A stretch of 64,000 nucleotides of DNA, taken from assembly GCA_033439765.1 (NCBI GenBank), contig JAULSN010000006.1, forward strand, positions 1,798,001 to 1,862,000, read 5' to 3'. Every line of letters starts with the position of its first letter. The stretch's first letter is position 1. Position numbers and translations under genes: made by a program. This DNA comes from Lasiosphaeria ovina (taxonomy: Eukaryota > Ascomycota > Sordariomycetes > Sordariales > Lasiosphaeriaceae). The notes under the pieces were generated by a model that was given only the letters and a program-made list of their open reading frames with translations, did no database searches and had not been told where the DNA came from. Shown here piece after piece: positions 54,127-64,000 of the stretch.

Positions 54127-55547
54127 CAGCCCGGACAAATGGCATAACCTTCGGACTTCGCATCGGCCCACCGACGCACCAAACCAAGACCTGGGCGCAT
54201 GGCAAGACTTGCGCCGTGAGGTCGGTGCCGCCACGTGCGGCTTCTTCCCGGAGTTCGGTACGTCCATGTCCTTCAAAGACCTTTGAGTTGAAAGCCAACC
54301 CGTGCCCAGGGGATCCCTACGACTGCGGTCCTTCGCGTATATGCACCAACAGCGGCAATTATCGACGGTGCTGTTCCGGCCGCGAATGCTCACAAGCCCT
54401 CCCCACAGCATGCGTCGGATTACGCGGCGGCGACTGCCCCGAGGGCGGAACGATATGTTGGTATGATGCGATGCTTCAATAACCAGCTCTTGCCTCTCAG
54501 TCAAAGCTAACCGATAGCCAATCGACAGCCAATCCCCTTTGTATTGCGCCACCTTTTTATGGCAGACCAGCGCGAGTCCCAACAAGATCTTCACCATCCT
54601 CGACTGTGACCAGATCAACTACCCCGAACCTATCTCTATCCTCGCCGAGCCCCGGAATGCCGCACCACCAGCCGCAGCTCCGACGACTCCGCCCGCTGCA
54701 GTTCCGAACACAACTCCGGCCCCCGCGGCCCCTTCCACCCGTCCGACAACCCCTCAGGCGGTAGATCCGCCCAAACAGCAGACCAAGCCTCAAGTGGCAG
54801 CGGCACCAAGCCCCTCGTCCCAGAACCAGGCTGACCCCGTCGATACGACCACCCCTAACTCGCCCACTAGCCCCAAGACTGACACCCAACCGGACGAGTC
54901 CAAACCTACAGCGTCCAGTTCCCCGAGCAGTACGTTCTCCACATCTCTCATTACTCTCGTCCATCATATCTGAATCTCGTCAAGCGAGTTCAACCTCTTC
55001 TGAACCTCCTCAAGTTCCTACGTCTAGTACTCCGACTTCAGTGTCTGAAACTACTCCAGTTAACTCAGCTTCTTCCTCTTCTTCTTCTTCCACCACAGTC
55101 CCCGCAAGACAAAGCTCTAGTAGTAGCAGTGACAGCAACTACGACAGCAACACCAACGGCGACACATCCCCCGCCACAGGCCAAAACCAAAGCACCCCCA
55201 GCAACAGCAATACCAGCAGCAGCAGCACGGCCTCGACCGGCGCAATAGCCGGCGGCGTGGTAGGCGGCCTATCAGTGATCGGGTTTATGGTAGTAGCCCT
55301 CTACTGGTTGCGCATGCGCAGAGTACGGGCAGCAGCAGCCGGACTTCCGTCGCACGAGCTCGCCGGGGACCACGCATCATCAAAATCCCCCGCAAGCTCG
55401 AGTCCGTCGCAGCTCTCTTCGGGCTCGCCTGAGATGGTCAAAACTATATATGCTGTTGAGATGCCGGTTGCGCCGTTACGGGCGGAGCTGGGGTTGGAAA
55501 ATAATAAGGCCGAGTTGCCCGGGTCGTATGGGTACGGGGAGCGGTGA
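53960..55547 (+). CDS. Cys-rich single-pass membrane protein (fungal surface-sensor-like)
   Basis: Four exons: 53960-54257, 54310-54460, 54529-54929, 54985-55547; about 470 aa. It has a signal peptide (MASERFSRWMLILLATSACP), a Gly-Thr run from an ACAGGC hexanucleotide repeat, and a Cys-rich ectodomain (ATCGFFPEFG, PYDCGPSRICTNSGNYRRCC, TACVGLRGGDC, ICCQSPLYCATFLW, ILDCDQ). About 150 Pro/Ser/Thr-rich residues follow, then a transmembrane helix (TGAIAGGVVGGLSVIGFMVV followed by ALYWLRMRRVR) and a short cytosolic tail. This layout is common in fungal plasma-membrane proteins thought to sense or anchor the wall. Intron 1 could end at 54294 instead (37 nt); both choices keep frame. Confidence 0.75.
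54091..54125 (+). repeat. ACAGGC hexanucleotide microsatellite
   Basis: About six ACAGGC units encode a Gly-Thr run just after the signal peptide of the membrane protein; length variation would stay in frame. Confidence 0.9.
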
Positions 55548-56141
55548 TGGACAAGAAAAAAGGCGGTAACTACTCCCGGCGGGGGTTATAGGTTGGAGAG
55601 AAGTAGAAATATCAGTCTATCCTATATAGAATGGGTCTTGTAGCAATACCTATAAACGATTAGGACGGCACATGGCAGTCAGTGGCCGAGAAAAACGCCT
55701 TCCGTGTCTTCTACAAGACGCGGGGGAGCTCTGAACATTCTAATTACAGCCTGGTTGTATGAGACAAATCTGGGCACACGAAATTTCCATCTTCGTTCCT
55801 GGTCCTGGGCTGGGGTGGGTTGTGGCTGGTTTATCCTAGGCTTTCCCTGATTCTTCCCTGAGCTTGGGTGATCCCATACGCGGCCACTTGCACAGCCTCA
55901 GAGGCCCATTTTCAGTCCCCCGGGCTAAAGTTTCCTTTTGATGGAAAGTTAGAGGACGCGTAATCTATAGAAATGGCTCCCAGGTAACAATTCCAATTGA
56001 ACTCTCCTCGGCTCAGGCGGTGCTCGGGCGTGCCTCACCCCTGCTCAGGTTTTGCGACTGCTACGGACTGGGCCAGAAACAATTCAAGTCCGGTGAGACT
56101 CTATAGACAAATACTCCTCATAAACAATTAATACTGGAAAT
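55548..56141. other. Intergenic, no clear gene
   Basis: Non-repetitive sequence between the convergent membrane-protein and HET genes. No frames or RNA genes recognised. About 50993-51070 and 56003-56060 share GGCTCAGG(G/C)..TGCTC-type text, possibly remnants of one short repeat. Confidence 0.4.
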
Positions 56142-57674
56142 TCAACATCCAATGGCGTGGATGCACGTCGGCCAACTCCTCGCGACATCCTCTATGTTCC
56201 CGAGCGTCCCATAAGTCAGAGGTTCCCACCCTTCCATCGTGTAGTTCCATCTTAGTATCATGAGAAGAGCTGCTCCGGCCTGGGCCCTTGCTGCGGTGGC
56301 GGGAAGTTGAAAGTGCTCTATCAACCCGGCCACCAGTGCCTGGTAGTCTCCTTGCGGAAGGGAGCGCGAGATATGGATGGGACCCACGGCCCTACCCCTC
56401 TCGGCGCCCTCATTCAACACCATCGCCGCCTCGAACCCAAAGCCCTCCCAGCACGAAGCGGAGCTCGACCGCGAAGCTCCAAGCTTGATGCGCAGGGTTT
56501 TGGCCGTTAGGTGCAAACGGCCGCTGCCCCTTTCTCCCATGGTTGCTTTGGCAGCCTGCTTGACGAACCAGGTAAGACCCGTGCCTATGACATCCCAGGC
56601 CTTCTTTTTCTGTCCGTCCACGGAGTAGTAGACCTCGCGGCCGTCCACGACTGGGAACGACGGCATGGAGCACATATTGGGCATGTTGCCGCACCCCGGG
56701 GCGGCGCCCAACCAGGAAGGCCTGCGCCTGTTCTTCAGAATCTCAAACGCCAGGTCCGCTGCTGCCTTCTCCCTATCGTCCTTCTCGTAGCTGCCGACAT
56801 CCAACGTGACTCCGAAGATGCCCATGATGCTCAAGATTGTGTCCCGGGGCTGGGAACACGTCCGGAGAAGGGCGCTCCTCCAAACGGCCATGTCCCTCAT
56901 CTCCGCCGACCTTGCTTCCTTGACGCCCATGAGAGCCAGAATGGGGTCTCGGTTTGGACCGAATATCTTGAGGCGAATCGATTGCCGGTCGGTGCCCCAC
57001 GGGAGCCCACCCACGAAAGCCGCCTGCAGCATCTTCCCGAGTTCCATCATCGCGGTTTGGCCCTCCTCTATCTCGTCGATGCGGCCTTCAGTCAGTCCGC
57101 GAACCTCCCCGCTGCCCAGCCGCCAGCGAAAGATGGTATAAGTTGCCTTTGGCATAGCCTCCTGCAGCGTCCACGATCGCTCAATCCAGTTTGTGCTCTC
57201 ATCGGGAGCAGCGAGTCTCTGCAGCCCGCCGGGAAGAACCAGAGATGCCTTGCACTGCTTGTACAAGGCAAACATGCGCGCAATCTGCCACTCCTTGTCA
57301 TATGCATCTGTCTGGATGATGCAGATCTGGTCGATCCACAGGAGATCAGCGCCGAGTCGTCGGGCCGCTCGGCAGGCCGTCTGCAACACCGCGAAGCTGA
57401 TTCGGTCGCTGAGCTGTCCTCCCTCCAAGGGCAGCTGAAAGAATTGTGATGGTTTGGAGCACCCACAGGCCTTCAGTCCGTTCCAGGGGTACGAGACCGC
57501 CGCGTAGGGAGCGCTGTTCCTGTCGGGAAGGGTTTTGTATTCCACCACACGCAGACGTCGCTTGGAGATGAAGTCGGAGCAGACGATGAATCGGAAGCGG
57601 CCGGGGGCGAGGAAATCGGGGTTAGGTCTAAAATCCGTCCCGGCGATGGCGTCGATTGGCACCGAGTACCCCAT
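56142..57674 (-). CDS. HET-domain protein, intronless
   Basis: A single 510-codon frame, MGYSVPIDAIAG to CIHAIGC. HET core motifs: RRLRVVEYKTLP, PYAAVSYPWNG, GGQLSDRISFAVLQTACRAAR, ADLLWIDQICIIQTDAYDKEWQI, MFALYKQCKASLVLPGG, WIERSWTLQEAMP. The C-terminal half includes SQPRDTILSIMGIFGV and ADLAFEILKNRRRPSWLG, the usual region following the HET fold. It is a different subfamily from the other two HET genes. The frame is fully open and keeps CA/TG, so it looks functional. A TATA-like box lies about 115 nt upstream. Confidence 0.9.
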   Translation of the reverse strand: MGYSVPIDAIAGTDFRPNPDFLAPGRFRFIVCSDFISKRRLRVVEYKTLPDRNSAPYAAVSYPWNGLKACGCSKPSQFFQLPLEGGQLSDRISFAVLQTACRAARRLGADLLWIDQICIIQTDAYDKEWQIARMFALYKQCKASLVLPGGLQRLAAPDESTNWIERSWTLQEAMPKATYTIFRWRLGSGEVRGLTEGRIDEIEEGQTAMMELGKMLQAAFVGGLPWGTDRQSIRLKIFGPNRDPILALMGVKEARSAEMRDMAVWRSALLRTCSQPRDTILSIMGIFGVTLDVGSYEKDDREKAAADLAFEILKNRRRPSWLGAAPGCGNMPNMCSMPSFPVVDGREVYYSVDGQKKKAWDVIGTGLTWFVKQAAKATMGERGSGRLHLTAKTLRIKLGASRSSSASCWEGFGFEAAMVLNEGAERGRAVGPIHISRSLPQGDYQALVAGLIEHFQLPATAARAQAGAALLMILRWNYTMEGWEPLTYGTLGNIEDVARSWPTCIHAIGC

Positions 57675-57786
57675 AGTGATATTTGCGGGAGCCTTGGAGG
57701 TTTGGATGCTGAGCTAGGGTAGTGGTGAAAGGTGCCGAGGAGCCGGTCGGCCGATCCAGCTCGATTTCTGCTTCAGATGGTCGGGA

Positions 57787-57793
57787 ATATATA
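57787..57793 (-). promoter_or_regulatory. TATA-like box of the HET gene at 56142-57674
   Basis: TATATAT on the minus strand about 115 nt before the start codon. Confidence 0.4.
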
Positions 57794-58591
57794 CACATGA
57801 CTCATGACACCCCTGTCCTGTGGAGGTGCAGGTGCGACAAGGCGGACATGATAATTCGAGGCTTTTGAGGGAAACATGACCCATCGTGTTGGGAATTGTT
57901 GGGAAATGTTGAGCTAGGAAGTCCTACACTGCCCAAGGTGGCGGCCTCCCGACCAATGACGGAACAATCCAAAAGGTACCCAAAATTCCAGAAGCTGAGC
58001 ATGGACGGTTTGTCGGAAGAAGCCGCATTTGGGCGTAAGCGGCGCATGTGCTAAGCCGCCTGCGGCCTAGGCTACGATGAGCTGAATACCACACATAACT
58101 ACGGTATCTAGGCTAAGCGCGCCTTTCTTTCTTTTTCATAATATAAGCACTCTTTTGACCACTTTATACATGCCGTTGTACGTGACACGGTTTCCGCAAA
58201 TTAGGGCCCCTCCTTTTTTTTTCTCCAGCTTCGCACTTCGAGGCTTGTAGTCCTTGAGCTGTGTCATCTACCCTCGACTCTGAAGGTGGGGGAAAGAATG
58301 CTTTACATGAAACGACCAGGTGAGCCACATTGTTAGGTAGTTATAGGATTCGGAAGCATCTAGAAGGAGCACTCACCATTGTGACAAGCCCTTGACATTC
58401 AACAAGTGCCACCCACCCTCGAGGAAGAGTCGAGGAGACGGTGGACAAGTTTGAAAGACGACACAACTGGCTCAGACATGCGAGAATAATTGGAAAGCTT
58501 CATCAGCGACAAAAAGCAAAGAAGTGATGGCAGTGACAGCAAAATACAAAATTGCAAAACAGGATATCTAACCAAAGGCTAGAACTACTCA
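57794..58591. other. Intergenic, no clear gene
   Basis: Short unsupported frames (an 81-codon minus frame at 57802-58047). No repeats or RNA genes recognised before the tRNA-like sequence. Confidence 0.4.
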
Positions 58592-58665
58592 GGACCGCCT
58601 AGGAATCAAACCCAAGATTATGGAAAGAGGCTAATCGAACGCTCTACCAACTGAGCCGCACGCCC
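58592..58665 (-). tRNA. tRNA-like sequence (pseudo-tRNA or SINE head)
   Basis: The minus strand reads GGGCGTGCGGCTCAGTTGGT with a perfect D-arm/box A (GGCTCAGTTGGTAGAGC) and a box B-like GGTTTGATTCC, 74 nt overall. A GATTA..TAATC stem encloses an 11-nt loop where the anticodon arm should be. The acceptor stem pairs only at its outer positions and box B has T for C in the consensus TTCGA. I cannot assign an anticodon. It is therefore more likely a decayed tRNA or tRNA-derived SINE than a working gene. Confidence 0.4.
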
Positions 58666-59024
58666 TATGCTGTTTGTTGAATATTAGTTCCGGAAGTGGT
58701 GGCTTTGGGCGTGATTGTTCCCGCCTGAAACGAGCCCGGTGTAGAGTGCACCTCAAAACAATGAGTGACCTCTCAGAGCAACCAACTACAATTTCATTGC
58801 CTGTTTGTTGAACGATATAAAGTGGCCAAGATCACATTTTCATTTTCCATGTACTGACGTGCTCGGTCTCCAAGGCACTAGCACCGATAGAAGCCGATAC
58901 TGGTGCACCTATCTATCGTCCGACATAAACCTGCTTATTTCCATACAGTCTTACAATCGCGTCGGGTATGGCGTTAGAGAAAATCAATTGGCGCGCGCAG
59001 CCGCAGAATCCTAGATAAACCTGC
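58666..59024. other. Intergenic, no clear gene
   Basis: A 69-codon plus frame (58805-59014) with no recognisable features. Confidence 0.4.
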
Positions 59025-59257
59025 TTAGTTACACTGGCTGTTCCAACCGTTGGCGTGCTTGCATCTCATGCCGGACTTGCAGAAAGCCGGGCTGTTCCAT
59101 CCAATGTCGCCGCCCTGCTCTCATGTGGCGGCTCAGTGGCCGCCGCCAGCGGTAGGCGTAGGGGTGGATGGTGCAGACAAAGTAGACGAGGTAGACAAGT
59201 AGACGAAGTAGACAAAGTCGACACTGAAGTGGCAAATGTGGTACGGGACGAGGTGGA
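59025..59257 (-). pseudogene. Decayed linker and CBM1-like tail of the GH62 gene
   Basis: Downstream of the GH62 stop, in another frame, the minus strand reads a Ser/Thr/Pro-rich linker (SAPSTPTPTAGGGH) and then EQGGDIGWNSPAFCKSG, MRCKHANGWNSQCN and a TAA at 59025-59027. This is the pattern of a fungal cellulose-binding CBM1 module (GGxGW, three Cys, a final SQC). Two TGA codons lie at its N-terminal side and the linker has shifted frame. The ancestral enzyme therefore probably carried a C-terminal CBM1 that is now out of frame. An intron with a poor donor (GTCCTG) is the alternative. Confidence 0.6.
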
Positions 59258-60277
59258 TCAGGACGAAATAGATGAGGACGAGGAACTTCCACCTTGATTA
59301 GGGGCCGGGTTAACAAGCGTCAGCACGCCGGGCCGCCAGGGCATGAGGTTGTAGCTGGTACCCGAGGAGCCCTTAGCTTTACCCTGGTAAAAGAGCTGCA
59401 GGTTGCAAGCATCGATGGTCTTGAACTCGTCGGCACTGCTGCGGATCAGGTCACCGTGGCTGATGTCGTTGGTCCACGAAGCTCCACTGTTGGCGGCACC
59501 GGCGAAGGGATTGCTTTCGGTTGCAGCATTCGGAGTCCACGAGCCACTCAGCGAGGTGGCGGTGAAGGAACGGAAGTATCGACCCCGAGATCCAATGCAC
59601 TCGACGATCATGAGGTATTGTTGAAAGCCGGCAACCTTGTACACTTCGACAGCCTCGAAGAGATCGTTGGTGCTTGCGCTCATGATGGTCGTATACGAGG
59701 TTCCAAAGCTGGCCGGGAAGTTTCCCACGGGCATGCTGGAGCGGTAGATCTTGCCGTTGTCTCCTGCAAAGAAAAGGTACATATCTGTCCCGTCGCTGAT
59801 GAGTGTATGGTCGATAGGCCCAGTGCTGCTACCGCTAATGGTTCCGGAAAAGAGCGGCTTCGGCGAGGACCATGAGTTCGCATTGGTGGGATCGTTTGAC
59901 GTCATGTAGTTGAAGGCAGCAGCGCCCCATTCATAAGCCAGGACCCACGTGTCCTTGTGGGTGAAGTGGAAGAGGAAGGGCGCCACGGCCGCTTGTTTCA
60001 TGCCCGTCTGGCTCGCCGAGGCAAGTTGAGACCAGTTAGATACCGGAGCGAAGGCCATAGACCCGTAGCTGCCTGCCGTGTTGACGTCTGAACCGTACAC
60101 GATGTATTGGCCGTTGTAAGGGACGACAGTGAAGTCCTTGAGCGACACCCAGCCCGACTTTGGGTCCGCCAGTGCATTGCTTGACGACCACTTGTATGAC
60201 GAGGGAAGGGGGCATGCCGCCCGGGCCGCCGTGGCCAGCGTTAGCACGGCGAGGAGGATGTTTTTTGCAAAAGCCAT
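59258..60277 (-). CDS. GH62 alpha-L-arabinofuranosidase, secreted
   Basis: 339 aa, single exon. Signal peptide [20 protein letters not shown]; the mature part starts near [10 protein letters not shown]. This glycoside hydrolase removes arabinose side chains from arabinoxylan. Catalytic candidates: Asp48 (WVSLKDFT), Asp156 ([11 protein letters not shown]) and Glu208 ([10 protein letters not shown]). Other GH62 hallmarks: [78 protein letters not shown]. The catalytic domain is full length; the protein ends in a Ser run where a linker to a CBM1 begins, cut by a TGA at 59258-59260. The frame is open 147 nt upstream, but Met at 60277 gives the proper signal peptide. Confidence 0.95.
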   Translation of the reverse strand: MAFAKNILLAVLTLATAARAACPLPSSYKWSSSNALADPKSGWVSLKDFTVVPYNGQYIVYGSDVNTAGSYGSMAFAPVSNWSQLASASQTGMKQAAVAPFLFHFTHKDTWVLAYEWGAAAFNYMTSNDPTNANSWSSPKPLFSGTISGSSTGPIDHTLISDGTDMYLFFAGDNGKIYRSSMPVGNFPASFGTSYTTIMSASTNDLFEAVEVYKVAGFQQYLMIVECIGSRGRYFRSFTATSLSGSWTPNAATESNPFAGAANSGASWTNDISHGDLIRSSADEFKTIDACNLQLFYQGKAKGSSGTSYNLMPWRPGVLTLVNPAPNQGGSSSSSSISS

Positions 60278-60378
60278 CTTAGCGCTTGGGGCTTGCTCCT
60301 GGCACCCAAAGTAAGCGCAGAGTAAAAGGTAGAGGCATAAATCATCGAAAGGTGTTAAGAGCATCGTTGGAAACGTCC

Positions 60379-60386
60379 ATATTATA
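60379..60386 (-). promoter_or_regulatory. TATA-like box of the GH62 gene
   Basis: TTATAATA on the minus strand about 105 nt upstream of the start codon. Confidence 0.35.
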
Positions 60387-61141
60387 ACCACCCGAATTTC
60401 TTGAGCGAGCGCAAGAAATAACATAAGGCATCTCGCCGCAAAATCTTGGATGAGGGTCTCATGGAAGGCGGAAAATTATCCTATTGGGGCGCATATAGCC
60501 CACCTCGCGCACCCGGCTGTCTTTCCGTCATGGTTGACTTCCGCCACGGTTGGGGGGCTGACGGACCCAACCGTTCCGTGGTAATTACTAGCAGGAAGCT
60601 TGACATCTCGCATGGATTTAGCCCGACCTACCCGAGGCGAGTGTTAACCGTCTTACAAAGGTACTTCCGCATTCGACAGACTTTCATGTGCTGTGGCTAA
60701 TAAGGTCGGCGTCTTTAGACCTGGAGATCCAGGAAGGATCAATTGTAGAGATTTAAAAGTAGTAGTCTACAGTACAGTGAAGAGTATAGGTAACCTACGG
60801 ATGCGACACGGCCCAAACTGGAATGCATTACCTCCGGCTTGTCACTCAAAACTTAAATTGTTCCGTCTGGGGAACGGGCTGCCAACACTCCAGGCACCTT
60901 ATTAGCCAGGCAATTAGGAAAGCGGGCGGTCCGTGCAACGATGTGCATGGAAACTCGAACCCGGAAGGTTTGTAACTACTAGGCCACTTCGCTCGTCATT
61001 GAGGCCGTGGGGAATGGAGACTTTGTCCAGTCGTTCCGTTGGAGCGGCTAAGCACAGCCAAGGTACCTTCCTGGCGTGAGAGAAAATATGGACATGAGAA
61101 CAAAGTCTCGCATTATCGAGCTTGCATAGAAGATGTTAAAT
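60387..61141. other. Intergenic with a tRNA-like element
   Basis: No protein gene. At 60949-60985 the minus strand has a box A-like TGGCCTAGTAGTTA and a box B-like GGGTTCGAGTTTCC, close to class II tRNA (Ser/Leu) promoters but without a foldable tRNA. It may be a SINE remnant. Confidence 0.35.
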
Positions 61142-62616
61142 CTACTGTAGCTTTACCAACGCCTTCAGGACCTCTACCTTTGCTGACCAACCGTAGAGCC
61201 GGGCGTTGACATCTCCCAACATTCGCTTCGCTGTGGCACAACATCAGTACACGGTATTACCTTGAGTCAAACTGGGTGGGCTCCTTACCAATAGACGGGA
61301 AATGCAACACAACCCAGAGAAAACAGTACATGGCGTATTCCGCCACCACGCCCACATCTCCCTTGCCCTTGTCCATCTTCTTTCCCCGTTCGACAATGGC
61401 CGCAACTCGCGGCTGGCGAATCTCGTAGAAGAGTTTGAGAGCCAGAGCAACTGCACCTGCTTCCGTTTCCTCATTACTTGTGTCATATGCCCTCTCCAAA
61501 GTCTCAGCCAGGAGCAACGACAGCGTCTGGGCATCCTCCAACGCCTGGGACGCGCCCTGGCCGGTCGTGGGGCTCATGGCATGGGCGGCATCACCCACCA
61601 ACACGATCCCGTTCTCGCCGTAATGAGGTAGGTTCGGAAGCACCCACGTCGGGTAGATGGTCTCGACCTCAGCCTTGGAGATGATGTCCTGCACCACGGG
61701 GTCTGCCCAGGCGCGGTGACGTTCCCTCAGAGAGGCTTTGATCTCTTCGGCGTCTAGGTTCGTCTTGGACGGGAGCGAGTCCGTCTCGAACGTCGACCAC
61801 CACATGAGGTTGTTGGCTTCGGCGGGCGACGCGCTGGCATAGCCGAAGAAGCCGTTACGGCCAAAGATGAAGACCATGGCTTTGTTGTCGGCTATGCGAG
61901 GAGGAAGAGGGCCGTTGATGAAGCCGCCAATTCCCGAGGCCCCGCTAGGTCATACATTAGTTCTCCTGTCCAGCATGACAAGCAAAAAGCTAAAAGACTC
62001 ACGTGTACTGGGGACTATACTCCCCTTCCTCATCCTCCCCAAACAACGCCGTCCTTACCTTACTCTTGACTCCATCCGCCCCAATCACCAAATCACACTC
62101 CTCCTCTCCTCCATCCTCAAACACCACCACCTTCTTCCCTTCCCCAGCCCTTACCGAAACCACCTTCCGGTGCCTCACGACCCCCTCGTCCACCTTGGCC
62201 ATCAAACACCCCCACAGCCCATGCCTCGAGGAACTCACACACACCTCCGCCCTACCCCCGGGCCCCTCAAACCCACCCCGATCACTCGTCCGCTGCATCC
62301 CCAACGTCCAGCCATTCTGGCCCATGAAAATGAAGTGGTCGCACGGAAATCCTTGCGCCGCGACAGCGGCATGCAGATCCGGGTCCAGGTCGTACAACAC
62401 GCGCATGCCGTTGGGGGAGACGCCGAGGCCGCCGCCTACAATTGCCGTAGACGACGATAGTGTATCGAAATCATTGGTGGTGGGTATGCCGGAGCGCGGG
62501 CGGTGGGATTCGTAGATGTGGATTGTGTGTGCCGAGCCGTGGCCCGGGAGGTGCTTGCGGAGGTGCAGGTAGGTCGCCAGGCCGGAGATGCCGGCGCCGA
62601 TGATGATGATTTTCAT
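61142..62616 (-). CDS. FAD-dependent monooxygenase (salicylate hydroxylase-like)
   Basis: Three exons: 62616-62003, 61944-61289, 61230-61142, with introns of 58 nt (GTGAGT..CCTAG) and 58 nt (GTAAGG..CCACAG); 452 aa. Group A flavoprotein monooxygenase: N-terminal GxGxxG (MKIIIIGAGISGLATYLHL), the conserved DG motif (LVIGADGVKSKVR, about residue 190), and the FAD ribityl motif GIVLVGDAAHAMSPTTGQGA. It would hydroxylate or epoxidise a small aromatic or polyketide-type substrate using NAD(P)H and O2. The third exon restores a family-like C-terminus (KRMLGDVNARLYGWSA). All splice joins keep frame. No other biosynthetic genes are adjacent in this window. Confidence 0.9.
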
Positions 62617-63113
62617 GCCGGATTTTGGGATTCTGTGACGGTGTTAAGAGGTTTGCCGTGGGATGTGGTAGATGGGATGTGATGTGATGGTTTTGGATGA
62701 ATGTGGTAAATGCCAAGGAAACACTTTTGCGTAACGGACGCGCAATTGCATTCCAAACTCGGCTAGCGAGGTCGGGTTGGTGGAAATGAGGCGTAAGACG
62801 GCTGAAACCGGGGCCGAATTTACGTTCTTGCACAACCTCGAGACGAAAATTCAGCTTAGAACACTATCAATCCCAAGAGAATACTGTCAAGTTAAAGCCG
62901 CAAACTGGGTTTTCAATTTAAAAAATTAAAAAAAAAAAAAACCTTTCATTAGAATCCTACTGCTTCGCAATATCAGGCCTAACAAAGCAATATTCGCAAC
63001 GCACGTGCACGCATACGTTGCATCTTATATCGTGCCCAACCCAGAGCTGCCCATATAAGCAAGAGCACTATCGAACGGGTCAGCAAAACGCACCCTTTGA
63101 GCACATAGCCAGT
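62617..63113. other. Intergenic, no clear gene
   Basis: Upstream region of the monooxygenase. A poly-A run (about 62921-62942) is the only distinctive feature. Confidence 0.4.
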
Positions 63114-63360
63114 TCAAGGGTCTTGATCAACGGCAGAATGGAAACTTACACAGTACCACACTGTACGAATCCTTGCTGTCGTGGATGGCGTGGGCGCATC
63201 CGCTCTTGTAGCAGTTGCCATCGTCTCAGAAGTACGCGAGGAAGTAGAGGCAAGGTTCCACCAAGACCTCCTCGCAGGATTTGGCGTCGTCGAAGGCTCT
63301 GGCCCGCGGACAGTGGTCGATGTCGCCGGTTGCTTTGTAGTGGCTGTGGGTGATGCTGTT
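63114..63360 (-). pseudogene. Possible Cys-rich small protein exon
   Basis: In a frame other than the longest ones, the minus strand reads GDIDHCPRARAFDDAKSCEE, VLVEPCLYFLAYF, a TGA, then DDGNCYKSGCAHAIHDSKDS and YSVVLC before a good donor site (GTAAGT, about 63150). Five Cys at varied spacing are reminiscent of secreted fungal proteins, but one stop interrupts it and no start could be assigned. A 251-codon frame (63146-63901) on the same strand is His/Gln/Thr-rich and may be a shadow. Confidence 0.3.
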
Positions 63361-64000
63361 TTCTGGTCGCTGTGTTGGTCTGTGGTGTGTTGGAAATGTC
63401 GAAAAAGGCGGGATGCTGATGGTAGGGATGGCACTGTCTCAGGAGAGGTGTGATCCATGTGTCGATTGTGTAGCTGGGAAAATACTTTGTCTTTGGTCGA
63501 AGGATGCACTGCATTGTCGCTTTGGGCTTCGGCTTGTGGTGTTGGGGCTGAGACGACTTTACTGCCTTTCGATATTTTGATTGTCCTAGATGGTCGATCT
63601 TCGGGGTCATTCCTGGATTATTGTTAGAGCTTACATGCGAAGTTGGATGGAGGATGGTAAAAACATGCTTGAACATGGTGGTTGTCTCTGGAACATTGGC
63701 AGGCTGACCTCCTGGCGGGCGAGATTTCGTTGGCTCCGAAAGTTTACATGTGGCGGATCCAAGACCGTGATCTGATTCCTGTATTATTGAGGTCGTGGTC
63801 CCAGTAGTGGTTTCCTGTGAGTTGACTCTTGGCGCTCCATCCCGAGTGTTTGTTGTGCGGTGCCTTGCACGGCTTCCGCCCACTCCTGACCCTGAGGTCA
63901 CGTTAATTGGTGTGACGTTACCCAGGGTGGCTGGATCTCCTTCTGAAGATGCAACTTCCTCAAAACTGGCCTCGGTAACATCTTGACCATTGTTCGACGT
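63361..64000. other. Unresolved coding-like region at the window edge
   Basis: Minus frames rich in Thr, Pro and Gln (MTSGSGVGGSRARHR from 63901) suggest the linker of a secreted or surface protein whose start lies beyond the window. No domain can be named. Confidence 0.3.

Noticed and set aside
56511..57449. 312-codon plus frame
   Set aside because: Antisense to the intact HET gene and without a recognisable domain.
59294..59875. 193-codon plus frame
   Set aside because: Antisense to the GH62 gene.
25628..64000. Secondary-metabolite gene cluster around the FAD monooxygenase
   Set aside because: No polyketide, peptide or terpene synthase, transporter or regulator lies nearby within the window.

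Overview
The window comes from a filamentous ascomycete (Pezizomycotina, most likely Sordariomycetes). Genes have short 46-68 nt GT..AG introns. Three HET-domain proteins, a GH62 arabinofuranosidase with a decayed CBM1 tail and a C-terminal DUF3435 fragment are all typical of that group. The repeats carry a heavy repeat-induced point mutation (RIP) signature: CpA and TpG are almost absent, TpA is in excess, and reading frames are riddled with TAG/TAA.

Layout. 1-24.0 kb is a nested transposon graveyard. It holds the 3' end of a Ty3/gypsy chromovirus (1-1228) with a disrupted LTR; gypsy element A (LTRs 2583-2836 and 16258-16511); gypsy element B nested inside A (8685-15597, exact AGAGT target duplication); a minus-strand gag remnant; a Fot1/pogo DNA transposon (about 17.73-19.53 kb); and a Ty1/copia pol whose last 0.4 kb and LTR escaped RIP. 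24.0-44.7 kb is a gene-bearing but eroded island. It has a possible small Cys-containing protein, a HET gene, a large JmjC-fold gene, a truncated PD-(D/E)XK-like nuclease joined to a second JmjC fragment, a kinase broken by one in-frame stop, a C-terminal DUF3435 (Starship captain-type recombinase) fragment, a viroplasmin-domain gene, a second HET gene and a frameshifted caspase-like fragment. 44.8-50.5 kb is again RIP-saturated: tandem LTRs and a 4.7-kb Tc1/mariner-type element with 84-bp terminal inverted repeats that also contains a second long coding remnant. 50.5-64 kb is mostly ordinary: an aldo-keto reductase, a solo LTR with CCCTG target duplication, a Cys-rich single-pass membrane protein, a third HET gene, two tRNA-like sequences, the GH62 enzyme and an FAD monooxygenase.

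How it fits together. The 25-45 kb island concentrates families linked to fungal allorecognition and programmed cell death (HET, caspase-like, kinase) and to giant mobile elements (DUF3435, PD-(D/E)XK, JmjC). It looks like a decayed accessory region, possibly an old Starship, flanked by RIP-inactivated repeats. The most unusual items are the JmjC / nuclease / JmjC array with its conserved intron, and the two-gene mariner element. Exon boundaries were placed by eye; names rest on motif recognition, without database searches.
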